Positions 7,785 through 19,049 of a stretch of DNA of 64,000 bases are shown here, piece after piece (positions within the stretch are counted from its first letter, which is position 1; each line of letters starts with the position of its first letter). The DNA is from JAIUNP01 sp020161975 (GTDB taxonomy: Bacteria > Pseudomonadota > Alphaproteobacteria > Rhizobiales > Beijerinckiaceae). Made by a program: the position numbers and the translations under genes. Location: NCBI GenBank assembly GCA_036745275.1, contig DAIOGK010000008.1:62001-126000 (forward strand), written 5' to 3'. The notes beneath the pieces are model-generated. The model was given only the letters and a program-made list of their open reading frames with translations, was not told the DNA's origin and did no database searches.

Positions 7785-8399
7785 ATGTTCGCGCCATTTG
7801 TGGAAGGCTTTTTTCTCGGCGGCGGTCTGATCGTCGCCATCGGTGCGCAGAACGCTTATGTCCTGCGGCAGGGATTGCTGAAAAACCACGTTTTCTGGAT
7901 CAGTCTGTTCTGCGCCTTGTCCGATGCGCTGCTGATCGCGCTCGGCGTGGCGGGATTCGGCGCGCTGGTATCGTCATCACCCACGCTGCTGAAGGCGGTC
8001 GCGATTTTCGGGGCGTTGTTTCTCTTCTGGTATGGCATCACGGCCTTCCGCCGCGCGCTGCATCCGCACGCGCTGGAGGCGGCAGCGGCCGAGCGCCCCA
8101 CCATTCGACAGGCGCTGGTCACCATCGCCGCCTTCACCTTCCTAAATCCGCATGTCTATCTCGACACGGTGGTGCTGGTTGGCGGCTATTCCGCGCAATA
8201 TCCCGATCCTGGACGGCTGATCTTCGGCGCAGGCGCGGCCGCCGCTTCCTTCGTCTGGTTCTTTTCGCTCGGCTACGGCGCCCGCCTGCTGGAGCCCTTG
8301 TTCCGCAAGCCCATGGCCTGGCGTGTGCTTGATACGATCATCGGCATCGTGATGTGGTTGCTCGCGTTCAAGCTGGTTGCGCCCTATCTCGGGCTTTGA
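7785..8399 (+). CDS. LysE/ArgO-family amino-acid exporter
   Basis: The 204-residue hydrophobic protein has about six membrane segments. The N-terminal motif GGGLIVAIGAQNAYVLRQG is the LysE/ArgO hallmark, and TFLNPHVYLDTVVLVGG follows in the middle. The family exports basic amino acids such as lysine or arginine across the inner membrane. The motif makes it closer to the LysE/ArgO branch than to RhtB. The ATG at 7785 follows CCTGAGAG. No LysG/ArgP regulator gene is adjacent. Confidence 0.87.
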   Translation: MFAPFVEGFFLGGGLIVAIGAQNAYVLRQGLLKNHVFWISLFCALSDALLIALGVAGFGALVSSSPTLLKAVAIFGALFLFWYGITAFRRALHPHALEAAAAERPTIRQALVTIAAFTFLNPHVYLDTVVLVGGYSAQYPDPGRLIFGAGAAAASFVWFFSLGYGARLLEPLFRKPMAWRVLDTIIGIVMWLLAFKLVAPYLGL

Positions 8400-8481
8400 C
8401 GAAACGCGCGGGATCGGAAATAAGGGGCGGACTTTCGGGGGCAATTGCCCGCGAAGGCTGACGGCAGTACGAGCGGAACCG

Positions 8482-9732
8482 ATGTCCAAGTTCAAATCCG
8501 ATTTTCTCAACACGCTCGATGAGCGCGGCTTCATCCACCAGTGCTCCGATTTCGACAGCCTCGATGCGCTGGCCTCAAAGGGCGATGCGATCGGCTATAT
8601 CGGCTATGATGCGACGGCGGCGAGCCTGCATGTCGGCCATCTCATCCAGATCATGCTGCTGCACTGGCTGGGCGAAACCGGCAACAAGCCGATTGCGCTG
8701 ATGGGTGGCGGCACGACCCGCGTGGGCGACCCTTCCGGTCGCGATGAAACCCGCAAGCTGCTGACCATCGAGGATATCGAGAACAACAAGAACTCGATCA
8801 AGGGCGTGTTCAGCCACTTTCTCAAGTTCGGGGATGGCAAGCGCGACGCCATCATGCTCGACAACGCCGAATGGCTGACCAAGCTGAACTGGATCGAGAT
8901 GCTGCGCGACATCGGGCGGCATTTCTCGGTCAACCGGATGCTGGCAATGGATTCGGTCAAGCTCAGGCTTGAGCGTGACCATGAGATGAGCTTCATCGAG
9001 TTCAACTACATGGTGCTGCAATCTTATGACTTCGTCGAACTGGCGCGCCGCACTGGCTGCAACCTCCAGATGGGCGGCTCCGACCAGTGGGGCAATATCG
9101 TCAACGGCATCGATCTCGGCCGCCGCATGGGCACGCACCAGCTTCATGCCCTGACCTCGCCGCTGCTCACCACCTCGTCGGGCGCCAAGATGGGCAAGAC
9201 CGCCGCAGGCGCCGTGTGGCTGAACGCCGACATGCTCTCGCCCTATGACTACTGGCAGTTCTGGCGCAACACCGAGGATGCGGATGTCGCCCGCTTCCTC
9301 AAGCTGTTCACGACGATGCCGATGGCGGAAATCGCACGGCTGGCGGCGCTCGGCGGCGCGGAGATCAACGAAGCCAAGAAGGTGCTGGCCACCGAGGCGA
9401 CCACGCTGGTGCATGGTCGCGCTCTGGCCGAGCAGGCCGCAGAAACCGCGCGCAAGACCTTCGAGCAGGGCGTTGCGGCGGATACCCTGCCGAGCGTCAC
9501 CATCAGCGCCAGCGAATTGCAGGCCGGCATGGGTGTGCTCACCGCCTTCGTGAAGGCCGGGCTGGTGCAATCGACCGGCGAAGCGCGGCGCCAGATCGCC
9601 GGTGGCGGGTTGCGCGTGAACGATCAGCCAGTGACCGATGCAACAGCCCTCATCGACGGCAAGAGTATCACCGATGGCGCCATCAAGCTGTCGTTCGGCA
9701 AGAAGAAGCACGTTCTGCTGAAGCCGGAATAA
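8482..9732 (+). CDS. tyrS: Tyrosyl-tRNA synthetase
   Basis: The 416-residue class I aminoacyl-tRNA synthetase starts MSKFKSDFLNTLDERGF. The HIGH-equivalent HVGH is at 50-53, the tyrosine pocket GGSDQWGNI at 198-206, and the KMSKS-equivalent KMGKT at 236-240. A C-terminal S4 RNA-binding domain is visible from about 345 (TGEARRQIAGGGLRVNDQPV). It charges tRNA-Tyr in the cytoplasm. The ATG at 8482 is chosen because the family begins just before the FLxxLxERGFIHQCSD helix; the open frame extends upstream without homologous-looking sequence. Confidence 0.95.
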   Translation: MSKFKSDFLNTLDERGFIHQCSDFDSLDALASKGDAIGYIGYDATAASLHVGHLIQIMLLHWLGETGNKPIALMGGGTTRVGDPSGRDETRKLLTIEDIENNKNSIKGVFSHFLKFGDGKRDAIMLDNAEWLTKLNWIEMLRDIGRHFSVNRMLAMDSVKLRLERDHEMSFIEFNYMVLQSYDFVELARRTGCNLQMGGSDQWGNIVNGIDLGRRMGTHQLHALTSPLLTTSSGAKMGKTAAGAVWLNADMLSPYDYWQFWRNTEDADVARFLKLFTTMPMAEIARLAALGGAEINEAKKVLATEATTLVHGRALAEQAAETARKTFEQGVAADTLPSVTISASELQAGMGVLTAFVKAGLVQSTGEARRQIAGGGLRVNDQPVTDATALIDGKSITDGAIKLSFGKKKHVLLKPE

Positions 9733-9771
9733 GGCGGTTGCGCCGGGCTCGCGCCGGCGGCGCGCGGCCGT

Positions 9772-11157
<1,386 letters not shown>

Positions 11158-11185
11158 GACCGACGCGCCGCCTTACAATTGACCA

Positions 11186-11431
11186 TCACCCCTCGTCATC
11201 CGCCGGGCTGGAGAGGGAGATCGGCGCCCCCGGCATGATGGTGGAAACGGCGTGCTTGTATACCAGTTGCGAAACACCATCCCGTCGCAGCAGGACACAG
11301 AAATTGTCAAACCAGGTCACGACGCCTTGCAACTTCACGCCGTTCACCAGAAAAATCGTCAGAGGAACCTTGTGTTTCCGGACGTGATTCAAAAACACGT
11401 CCTGCAAGTTCTGACTCCGATCATTCGCCAT
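11186..11431 (-). CDS. hfq: RNA chaperone Hfq
   Basis: The 81-residue protein has the Sm1 core NLQDVFLNHVRKHKVPLTIF and the Sm2 motif YKHAVSTIMP. This is typical Hfq length for alphaproteobacteria, with a short acidic tail. It forms a hexameric ring that pairs small RNAs with mRNAs. Two adjacent ATGs exist; 11431 (MANDRSQN) is preferred because GGGG lies eight bases before it, and 11434 is possible. It is probably co-transcribed with hflX. Confidence 0.96.
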   Translation of the reverse strand: MANDRSQNLQDVFLNHVRKHKVPLTIFLVNGVKLQGVVTWFDNFCVLLRRDGVSQLVYKHAVSTIMPGAPISLSSPADDEG

Positions 11432-11721
11432 CATATCAACCCCAGCACTCGTCCTTTGTGCCCACTTCTGTTGTGAGACCTAACATCAACCCGAATGAAC
11501 ACCAGCCAACCGCAGTCGGCCTTATCGTCACAAACCGAGCATAACACCTCTGATTGTGCAACTCGATATGGTACCAGACACCCGAAAACCTCTCCCAGAG
11601 TAGATTATTTTTCCAAATTCCGAAGTGAATTCAGTTATTTATTCTATCGCCCTTTGGTTTCGTCCAGCATATGCGTTGAATCACCCGCGATCCGCAAGAC
11701 GTACACTGAAAGAAAAATATT
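11432..11721. other. Intergenic region between ntrX and hfq
   Basis: These 290 bases hold no credible gene, although small frames are open. The half next to ntrX is richer in A/T than the surroundings. It should contain the hfq promoter and the ntrX transcript end, but I see no convincing -35/-10 pair and no hairpin-plus-T terminator. The potassium-transport gene trkA, often found here in Rhizobiales, is absent. Confidence 0.6.
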
Positions 11722-13080
11722 TCAAACGCCCAGGGATTTCAGTTTTCGGTGCAACGCCGATCGTTCCATACCAACAAATTCCGCCGTGCGTGAAATATTT
11801 CCGCCAAACCGATTGATCTGCGCGATCAGATATTCCCGCTCGAAAATTTCCCGTGCCTCGCGCAGCGGCAGGCCCAGCAGTCGTTCGCCGCCGCTTCCGG
11901 TCGGGGTTCCCGGCGCGGCAGAGCCGACATCCTGCGGCAGCATCTCCGCTGTCACCTCGACCGAAGGATCGCCACCCGCCAGAATCATCAATCGTTCGAT
12001 GTTGTTCCGCAACTGGCGAACGTTGCCCGGCCAGTCATGGGTCTGCAAGATTGCCATTGCATCTGGCGCTATCGTCCGTTTTGGCAGCCCAGTCGCAGTC
12101 GAGATCTGATCCATGAAGGATTCGATCAGTTCCGGGATATCCTCGCGCCGTTCTGACAGGGCGGGCACGCGCAGCGGCACGACCGCAAGGCGATGGTAAA
12201 GATCTTCGCGGAAGCGTCCCTCGGCGATATCCGCCTCCAGATTGCGCGACGTGGACGAAACGATGCGCACATCGACAAACACCCGCGTTGCCCCGCCGAC
12301 ACGCTGGAAGTTCTGATCGACCAGCACGCGCAGGATTTTGCCCTGCGTCTCGCGCGGCATGTCGGCAATCTCGTCGATGAAGAGCGTGCCGCCATGCGCA
12401 TCTTCCAGCGCACCGGAGCGACGCCCCTCACCGCCCTCGACACCGAACAGCGCCTCTTCCATGCGTTCGGGCGTGATGGTGGCGGCGTTGATAACCACGA
12501 ACGGACCTGAAGCGCGGGTGGAGGCCGCGTGGATGGCCCGTGCCGCGGATTCCTTGCCGGCACCGGAGGCGCCGGAAATCAGGATCCGCGCATTGGTTGG
12601 CGCAATGCGCTCGATCTGCTGGCGAAGCTGGTTCATCACCGTCGAGCGCCCGATCATCCGCTCCGAATGGCTGGCCCGGGTTTTCAACGACTGGATTTCG
12701 CGGCGCATCGCCTGCGCTTCCAGTGCGCGGGCTGCGATCAGGACGAGGCGATCCGCCTTGAACGGCTTTTCGATGAAATCATAGGCCCCGCGCTTGATGG
12801 CGGAGACGGCGGTCTCGATATTGCCATGGCCCGAGATCATCACCACCGGCAGGTCCGGATGCGCCTGCTTGATGACATCGAGCAGTTGCAGCCCATCAAG
12901 GCGGCTCCCCTGAAGCCAGATGTCGAGGAACAGCAGGTGCGGCCGTCGGCTCTCGATCGCCTGGATAGCCTCATCGGCATTCCGCGCAATGCGTGTCTTG
13001 TAGCCTTCGTCCTCAAGGATGCCCGCCACGAGGTCGCGAATGTCAGCTTCGTCATCGACGATCAGGATTTCCTGGCTCAT
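11722..13080 (-). CDS. ntrX: NtrX, response regulator of the NtrY/NtrX system
   Basis: The 452-residue protein has a receiver domain with phosphoacceptor Asp53 (LLFLDIWLQG) and the conserved lysine in EKPF. An AAA+ domain carries Walker A GASGAGKE (170-177), and the Fis-type helix-turn-helix NISRTAEFVGMERSALHRKL closes the protein. Where sigma-54 activators carry GAFTGA, this protein reads LFGVEGGEGRRSGAL (211-225). It therefore probably does not engage sigma-54 in the usual way, which agrees with what I recall for alphaproteobacterial NtrX. Its ATG overlaps the ntrY stop (ATGA). The system is linked to nitrogen and redox or envelope responses in relatives. Confidence 0.93.
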   Translation of the reverse strand: MSQEILIVDDEADIRDLVAGILEDEGYKTRIARNADEAIQAIESRRPHLLFLDIWLQGSRLDGLQLLDVIKQAHPDLPVVMISGHGNIETAVSAIKRGAYDFIEKPFKADRLVLIAARALEAQAMRREIQSLKTRASHSERMIGRSTVMNQLRQQIERIAPTNARILISGASGAGKESAARAIHAASTRASGPFVVINAATITPERMEEALFGVEGGEGRRSGALEDAHGGTLFIDEIADMPRETQGKILRVLVDQNFQRVGGATRVFVDVRIVSSTSRNLEADIAEGRFREDLYHRLAVVPLRVPALSERREDIPELIESFMDQISTATGLPKRTIAPDAMAILQTHDWPGNVRQLRNNIERLMILAGGDPSVEVTAEMLPQDVGSAAPGTPTGSGGERLLGLPLREAREIFEREYLIAQINRFGGNISRTAEFVGMERSALHRKLKSLGV

Positions 13081-15299
13081 GCGCCGCGCGCTCCCTTCTT
13101 CGGATACTCACTCTCGGAACCGGCCGTTGGCAAGATTAGGCGCACGCAGGCGCCCCGCCCTTCCGGGGAATCGAGCAACTCAATCCCTCCACCGTGTTCT
13201 TCGAGAATCTTTGCGACAATCGCGAGGCCGAGGCCCGTGCCGCCCTCGCGGTCGGTCATGTAGGGCTCCAGCAATCGGGCCCGGTTCTCGACCGGAAAGC
13301 CCTTGCCATTGTCGATCACATCAACCGCAATGCGATTTTCGTCGAGCGCGCTGACGGCCACGCGGATGCGCGGTGGAGCCTCGCGCTTTTCTGCCGGCAC
13401 GGCGGCAATCGCCTCGGTCGCGTTCTTGATGATGTTCTGCACGGCCTGCGCAAGCAAACGCCGGTCAAAGCGCGCAGGCACGGGCGTCTCCGGCATGGCT
13501 TCGACAAGTTCGATATCCGGATGCGCAACCCGCATCAGGAACACGACTTCCTTGACGGTCGTCACGACATCCTCGGTCGCCAATGTCGGCTTTGGCATCC
13601 GCGCGAAGGACGAGAACTCGTCCACCATCTGCTTGATGTCCTCGACCTGCCGCACGATCGTATCGGTGCACTGGTCGAAAATGGCCCGGTCCTCGACAAT
13701 CACGCGCCCGAACTTGCGCTTGATCCGCTCGGCGGAGAGCTGGATCGGCGTCAGCGGGTTCTTGATCTCGTGGGCAATGCGGCGCGCGACATCTGCCCAG
13801 GCGGAGGTGCGCTGGGCGGATACAAGATCAGTGATATCGTCGAGCGTGACGACGAAGCCCGTTTCCGCGCCCGTTTCGCGCGTTACGCGGACGGACAAGG
13901 TGCGGTCGCGGCCATTGCGCGAGACTTCGATCGTTTCCTGAAGTAGCCGCGCCGGACCGGAAATCACGTCCTGAAACAAGGGGTAGATCTGCGGCAGCAC
14001 ATCGGCAATCGGCTTGCCGACCAGAGTTTCAGCGCCACTGGCCATGAGCAGCTCGGCGGTAGGATTGGTCACACGCACAATGCCATCCGCATCGACACCA
14101 AGGACGCCAGCCGGCACCCCCGCGAGCACCGCCTCCATGAAGCGACGACGCTGATCGTTGAGCTCATTGGCCGCCGTCAGGGAATTGTGCTGCGAGCGGA
14201 GCACCGCCGTCATCTTGTTGAAGGTGGTGCCGAGGTGGCCCACGTCATCACGCCGGCTGGTCACCGGCACCTGAACGTAAAGATTGCCGCTGGAGACCTC
14301 ATCCGCCGCCTGGATCAGCCGGCCAATCGGCTGGACAATCCGGTCCGCCAGCCCAAGGCCGAGCAGGATTGCCGCCAGCATCACCATCAACGTGATCAGG
14401 ACGAACACCACCGCCGTGCCGCGCTGGGTCGCCTCAAGGCGAGCTTCGAGTTCCAGATACTGATTGACGCCGGCTTGCGCGATCAATGGAAATTCGATGG
14501 CCCGCCGGTCGATGGGACGACCAACGACAAGATAGGCGCCCTCAAAGCCGCGCAGGCGCATGACAGACCCCAGCACATCGCGCGACAGGACACACGGCGG
14601 CTGATCCGTACCCGCCAGTTCGTAATCTTCCGGTCCCGGCGAGAAGTTGCCAGCTTGAGAGGCGACATCCGCCTTCTCGATTACTGTGCCGTCGGCCTTC
14701 TGGATCGCGGCATGTGGCAGGCCCAGGAACAACGCCCGCGAGGTCATGAAATCGCGGAACAGCTTGCGGTCTGCCTGATACATGCCGCCCGTATAGGCAC
14801 GCTCAACGTCAACCGCCATGAGGCGCATCTCGCGCACGACATTCTGGCAAAGCTGTTGCTGGAACTGCTGGGCGATGCCACCGGCGTTTTCCACGAGCAC
14901 CTTGAGGTTGCCGGAGAACCACGGCGTCAACCCGCGCTCCACCAACAGCATGGCGGAGAGCGCCAGAACCGCCGTCGGCAGGGTTGCTGCCACGCCAACC
15001 AGACTGACCATGCGCAGATGCAGCCGCGCGCCCGCCTTGCCGGTACTGCGGGCGCGATAAAGACCCCACAGGCGCCAGGCGACAAGGCAGGCCAAAATAA
15101 GCGCCAGAATGGAATCGATGGCCAGCATGACCACGATACGCCGCTCTGTCACGGCCACGCCGAACCCCAACAGCACCACGAGCGTCGCCACAGCAGCCGT
15201 CAGCGCCACCAGAAACAGCAACGGATCGGTGATCCGTCGTGTGCGGCGCTGGATGTGGGGCAACGCCGTCGTTGCCTTTTTGGGTTCCGCTAGGGTCAT
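13077..15299 (-). CDS. ntrY: NtrY, membrane sensor histidine kinase
   Basis: The 740-residue protein has membrane segments near residues 28-50, 58-80 and 100-122. A periplasmic sensor loop follows, then a fourth segment near 297-318. Next come HAMP (about 320-375), PAS (about 385-490), HisKA with the phosphorylated His510 in RRIAHEIKNPLTPIQL, and an ATPase domain with GTGLGLAIVAKI. It phosphorylates NtrX. The ATG at 15299 is preferred over a TTG three bases earlier. In relatives ntrY follows ntrC directly; here two foreign-looking genes lie between them, so ntrYX must have a promoter of its own in or near 15300-15430. Confidence 0.94.
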   Translation of the reverse strand: MTLAEPKKATTALPHIQRRTRRITDPLLFLVALTAAVATLVVLLGFGVAVTERRIVVMLAIDSILALILACLVAWRLWGLYRARSTGKAGARLHLRMVSLVGVAATLPTAVLALSAMLLVERGLTPWFSGNLKVLVENAGGIAQQFQQQLCQNVVREMRLMAVDVERAYTGGMYQADRKLFRDFMTSRALFLGLPHAAIQKADGTVIEKADVASQAGNFSPGPEDYELAGTDQPPCVLSRDVLGSVMRLRGFEGAYLVVGRPIDRRAIEFPLIAQAGVNQYLELEARLEATQRGTAVVFVLITLMVMLAAILLGLGLADRIVQPIGRLIQAADEVSSGNLYVQVPVTSRRDDVGHLGTTFNKMTAVLRSQHNSLTAANELNDQRRRFMEAVLAGVPAGVLGVDADGIVRVTNPTAELLMASGAETLVGKPIADVLPQIYPLFQDVISGPARLLQETIEVSRNGRDRTLSVRVTRETGAETGFVVTLDDITDLVSAQRTSAWADVARRIAHEIKNPLTPIQLSAERIKRKFGRVIVEDRAIFDQCTDTIVRQVEDIKQMVDEFSSFARMPKPTLATEDVVTTVKEVVFLMRVAHPDIELVEAMPETPVPARFDRRLLAQAVQNIIKNATEAIAAVPAEKREAPPRIRVAVSALDENRIAVDVIDNGKGFPVENRARLLEPYMTDREGGTGLGLAIVAKILEEHGGGIELLDSPEGRGACVRLILPTAGSESEYPKKGARGA

Positions 15300-15371
15300 C
15301 AAGTGCCGTCAGGATCACACAAATCGTGGCCGGGAATCGGACACCACTGGCTTAATCATGCAACACTGTTG

Positions 15372-15399
15372 TTGGAATGTGACATTTCTTTGTTACACT
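15372..15399 (+). promoter_or_regulatory. Possible promoter of the AT-rich gene pair
   Basis: TTGGAA (15372-15377), 16 bases, then TACACT (15394-15399), ending 28 bases before the start codon at 15428. Both boxes are moderate matches to a sigma-70 promoter. The pair should need a local promoter because it opposes its neighbours. Confidence 0.3.
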
Positions 15400-15427
15400 C
15401 ATGCACATCGAATCGTGGAAATGTACG

Positions 15428-15823
15428 ATGCAGTCAAGATATCATTCATCGGAATATCCGAGTATAATTAGAAAAAACCTCAATACTCCATCAGATATAC
15501 AAGAGGATGATTATGATAAAATTCTAGCAATTATCACTATCATTGAAGACGCGAAAAGTCATATTTATATAATATTTATAATTATATCTATAATTATACC
15601 ATTTTTGTTTATTAGATATAATACAGCATTTCTTGAATATACGATCAAGGGAACATTTAAACAGAATGAGCGAGAGTATATTGTTTTAATTATGATTTTT
15701 TTGGGACAGCTTGGCATTATAGGACTTATCTATGATACATGCAGATCGTTTAGACGCGCAATGAATATTTCACTTGATGAAATAATGACATACTGGAATT
15801 TAACAACAACAAGCAAACACTGA
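15428..15823 (+). CDS. Small membrane protein of unknown function, AT-rich
   Basis: The 131-residue protein is not recognised. It starts MQSRYHSSEYPSIIRKN; GTGGAA about eight bases upstream supports this ATG over one at 15401. Two membrane segments are clear: IYIIFIIISIIIPFLFI (about residues 46-62) and YIVLIMIFLGQLGIIGLIY (about 82-100). Short polar ends follow. Codon use is strongly A/T-ending (many ATA and AAA), unlike every neighbour; the stretch 15541-15600 has only 12 G or C in 60 bases. With the next gene it forms a two-gene unit that looks horizontally acquired, inserted between ntrY and ntrC. No function is proposed. Confidence 0.7.
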   Translation: MQSRYHSSEYPSIIRKNLNTPSDIQEDDYDKILAIITIIEDAKSHIYIIFIIISIIIPFLFIRYNTAFLEYTIKGTFKQNEREYIVLIMIFLGQLGIIGLIYDTCRSFRRAMNISLDEIMTYWNLTTTSKH

Positions 15824-15849
15824 ATGAGACATTTCATTTGGAGGGATTT

Positions 15850-16401
15850 ATGGAATTCATAGCCTCTGTAAAAAATACACTTCTTTCAAAACTGGCTGGA
15901 CCAAAGGATTATTTCGAGAGACAAAAACGCAGATATGCTCTGACGCTTTTTTTTCCTGCATTTACCCTTTTGGCAGGACCAAGCATTGTTTCCAACGTTC
16001 TTGGCGCCATTAAAGAAGGAACATTCACTGGAAGTGATTGGAATTTCAGAGTTTTAGGAGAGAGAGATTCCGATCAAATTTTTTATGTCATATTATTGAT
16101 TTTCTTTGTATTCTTTTTGCTGGCCATCAATTTGTATTATTCGAGAATTTTACACAAGATTGAGATAAAAATGAAAAACAAATCATACAAAGAAGATGAA
16201 AAAATTTATACAAAATTTATATTTGAAATCAAGAGCTGCAATAATGAACGACAAAAAATCGCACTTATAAAACAACTTTTCAATTTATATCCGACAATGT
16301 GCGAGAATGATCCTATATTTATAAAAGAAGCCTCTGAATTTGGCTTGGATCCTTGCGAGCTTATGGCACCACCAAAGCAATTGACGTATAATAAGAACTA
16401 G
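15850..16401 (+). CDS. Membrane protein of unknown function, AT-rich, partner of the preceding gene
   Basis: The 183-residue protein is not recognised. The ATG at 15850 has a textbook GGAGGG six bases upstream, so this gene is very likely translated. Two membrane segments are visible, LTLFFPAFTLLAGPSIVSNV (about 32-51) and FYVILLIFFVFFLLAINLYY (about 79-98). A long lysine- and glutamate-rich cytoplasmic tail follows (KIEIKMKNKSYKEDEKIY). The two-segment plan resembles that of the upstream protein. The stop lies six bases from the convergent ntrC stop, so the insertion reaches the very end of ntrC. Base composition marks it as foreign to this genome. Confidence 0.75.
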   Translation: MEFIASVKNTLLSKLAGPKDYFERQKRRYALTLFFPAFTLLAGPSIVSNVLGAIKEGTFTGSDWNFRVLGERDSDQIFYVILLIFFVFFLLAINLYYSRILHKIEIKMKNKSYKEDEKIYTKFIFEIKSCNNERQKIALIKQLFNLYPTMCENDPIFIKEASEFGLDPCELMAPPKQLTYNKN

Positions 16402-16407
16402 ACGGCC

Positions 16408-17907
<1,500 letters not shown>

Positions 17908-17918
17908 TCAAAAATTCC

Positions 17919-19049
17919 TCAGCTTCGCGACCGTGTCGAGTCCCGATGCATTGGCAGGAGGATGCGGAAGCGGGTTCCGCGTCGTTCCCTGTCGCATTCG
18001 ATGACGCCACCGTGATCGCTGACGATCTTAGCGACCGTAGCAAGACCCAGGCCACTTCCACTGCTCTTGGTGGTCATGAAGGGTTCAAAGAGATGTTCGA
18101 GCATAGCTTCCGGGATGCCGGGGCCGTTGTCGACCACGCAGACCTCCAGCGGCAGGCTGGTGCGGTCGCCAGTGTTCGGCAGGGTGACATGCACGCCGGG
18201 GCTGTAAGCCGTGGACAGGACGATCTCGCCATTGTCGGTCTCCGGGCCGATGGCCTCGGCAGCGTTCTTCACGAGGTTCAGCAGCACCTGGATCAACTGG
18301 TCACGGTTGCCGTGCACCGGCGGCAGCGAGGGGTCGAAGTCGTCGATAAAGCGGATGTGCCGCGCAAAGCCGCTGCGGGCGAGCCGCTGCACATGATCGA
18401 GAATTTCATGGATGTTGACCGGTTCAAGTGCGGGTGGAGCGCCTTCGGAAAACACCTCGAACCGCTCGACCAGCCGCACGATCCGGTCCACTTCGTCACG
18501 GATCAGCGTTGTCAGTTCGTGACTGCCGGCATCGGCGGGATTGTTGAGGAGTTGTGCTGCACCTCTGATGCCGGACAGTGGGTTCTTGATCTCATGCGCC
18601 AGCATGGCCGCCATTGCGGAAATGGACCGTGCCGCGCCGCGATGGGTGAATTGACGCGAGAACTTGCCGGCGATCGAGCGCTCCTGAATGACGACCAGCA
18701 GCGTTTCCGCCCTGCCCGCCAACGGGCCGGCATGAATGTCGAGCAGGTGTTCGCCGGGCTTGTATTCGGCGATGTTGCGCGGCGTAACCACCTCTACGCC
18801 GTGTTCGGCGATGCTTGCGCCACGCTCGCGCACCTGCTGGACCAGCGACAACAGCGGCGAGTCTGTCGTGACGACATCCTCCAGCCGGCGCCGGGCAAGC
18901 AGCGTCCGGCCCATGCCGAAGAAGCGTTCACCAGCCGGATTGACTTCGATGAAGCGGTTGTGGAGATCGAGGCAGAACACCGGACTGGGCAGGGAATCGA
19001 CCAGAAGACGCAGATCCGGCGGGTTTCCGAAATCCATTCTGTCTTTCAC
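17919..19049 (-). CDS. ntrB: NtrB, nitrogen sensor kinase/phosphatase
   Basis: The 376-residue soluble kinase has an N-terminal PAS-like sensor region (about 12-120), HisKA with His152 in MLAHEIKNPLSGIRGAAQ, and a HATPase domain (NLVKNAAEAIG, DNGPGIP, SGLGLATVAKIVSDHGG). It controls NtrC phosphorylation under the PII signal protein. The GTG at 19049 overlaps the dusB stop by four bases, which favours it; an ATG at 19037 is the alternative. It is the second gene of the dusB-ntrB-ntrC operon. Confidence 0.95.
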   Translation of the reverse strand: MKDRMDFGNPPDLRLLVDSLPSPVFCLDLHNRFIEVNPAGERFFGMGRTLLARRRLEDVVTTDSPLLSLVQQVRERGASIAEHGVEVVTPRNIAEYKPGEHLLDIHAGPLAGRAETLLVVIQERSIAGKFSRQFTHRGAARSISAMAAMLAHEIKNPLSGIRGAAQLLNNPADAGSHELTTLIRDEVDRIVRLVERFEVFSEGAPPALEPVNIHEILDHVQRLARSGFARHIRFIDDFDPSLPPVHGNRDQLIQVLLNLVKNAAEAIGPETDNGEIVLSTAYSPGVHVTLPNTGDRTSLPLEVCVVDNGPGIPEAMLEHLFEPFMTTKSSGSGLGLATVAKIVSDHGGVIECDRERRGTRFRILLPMHRDSTRSRS

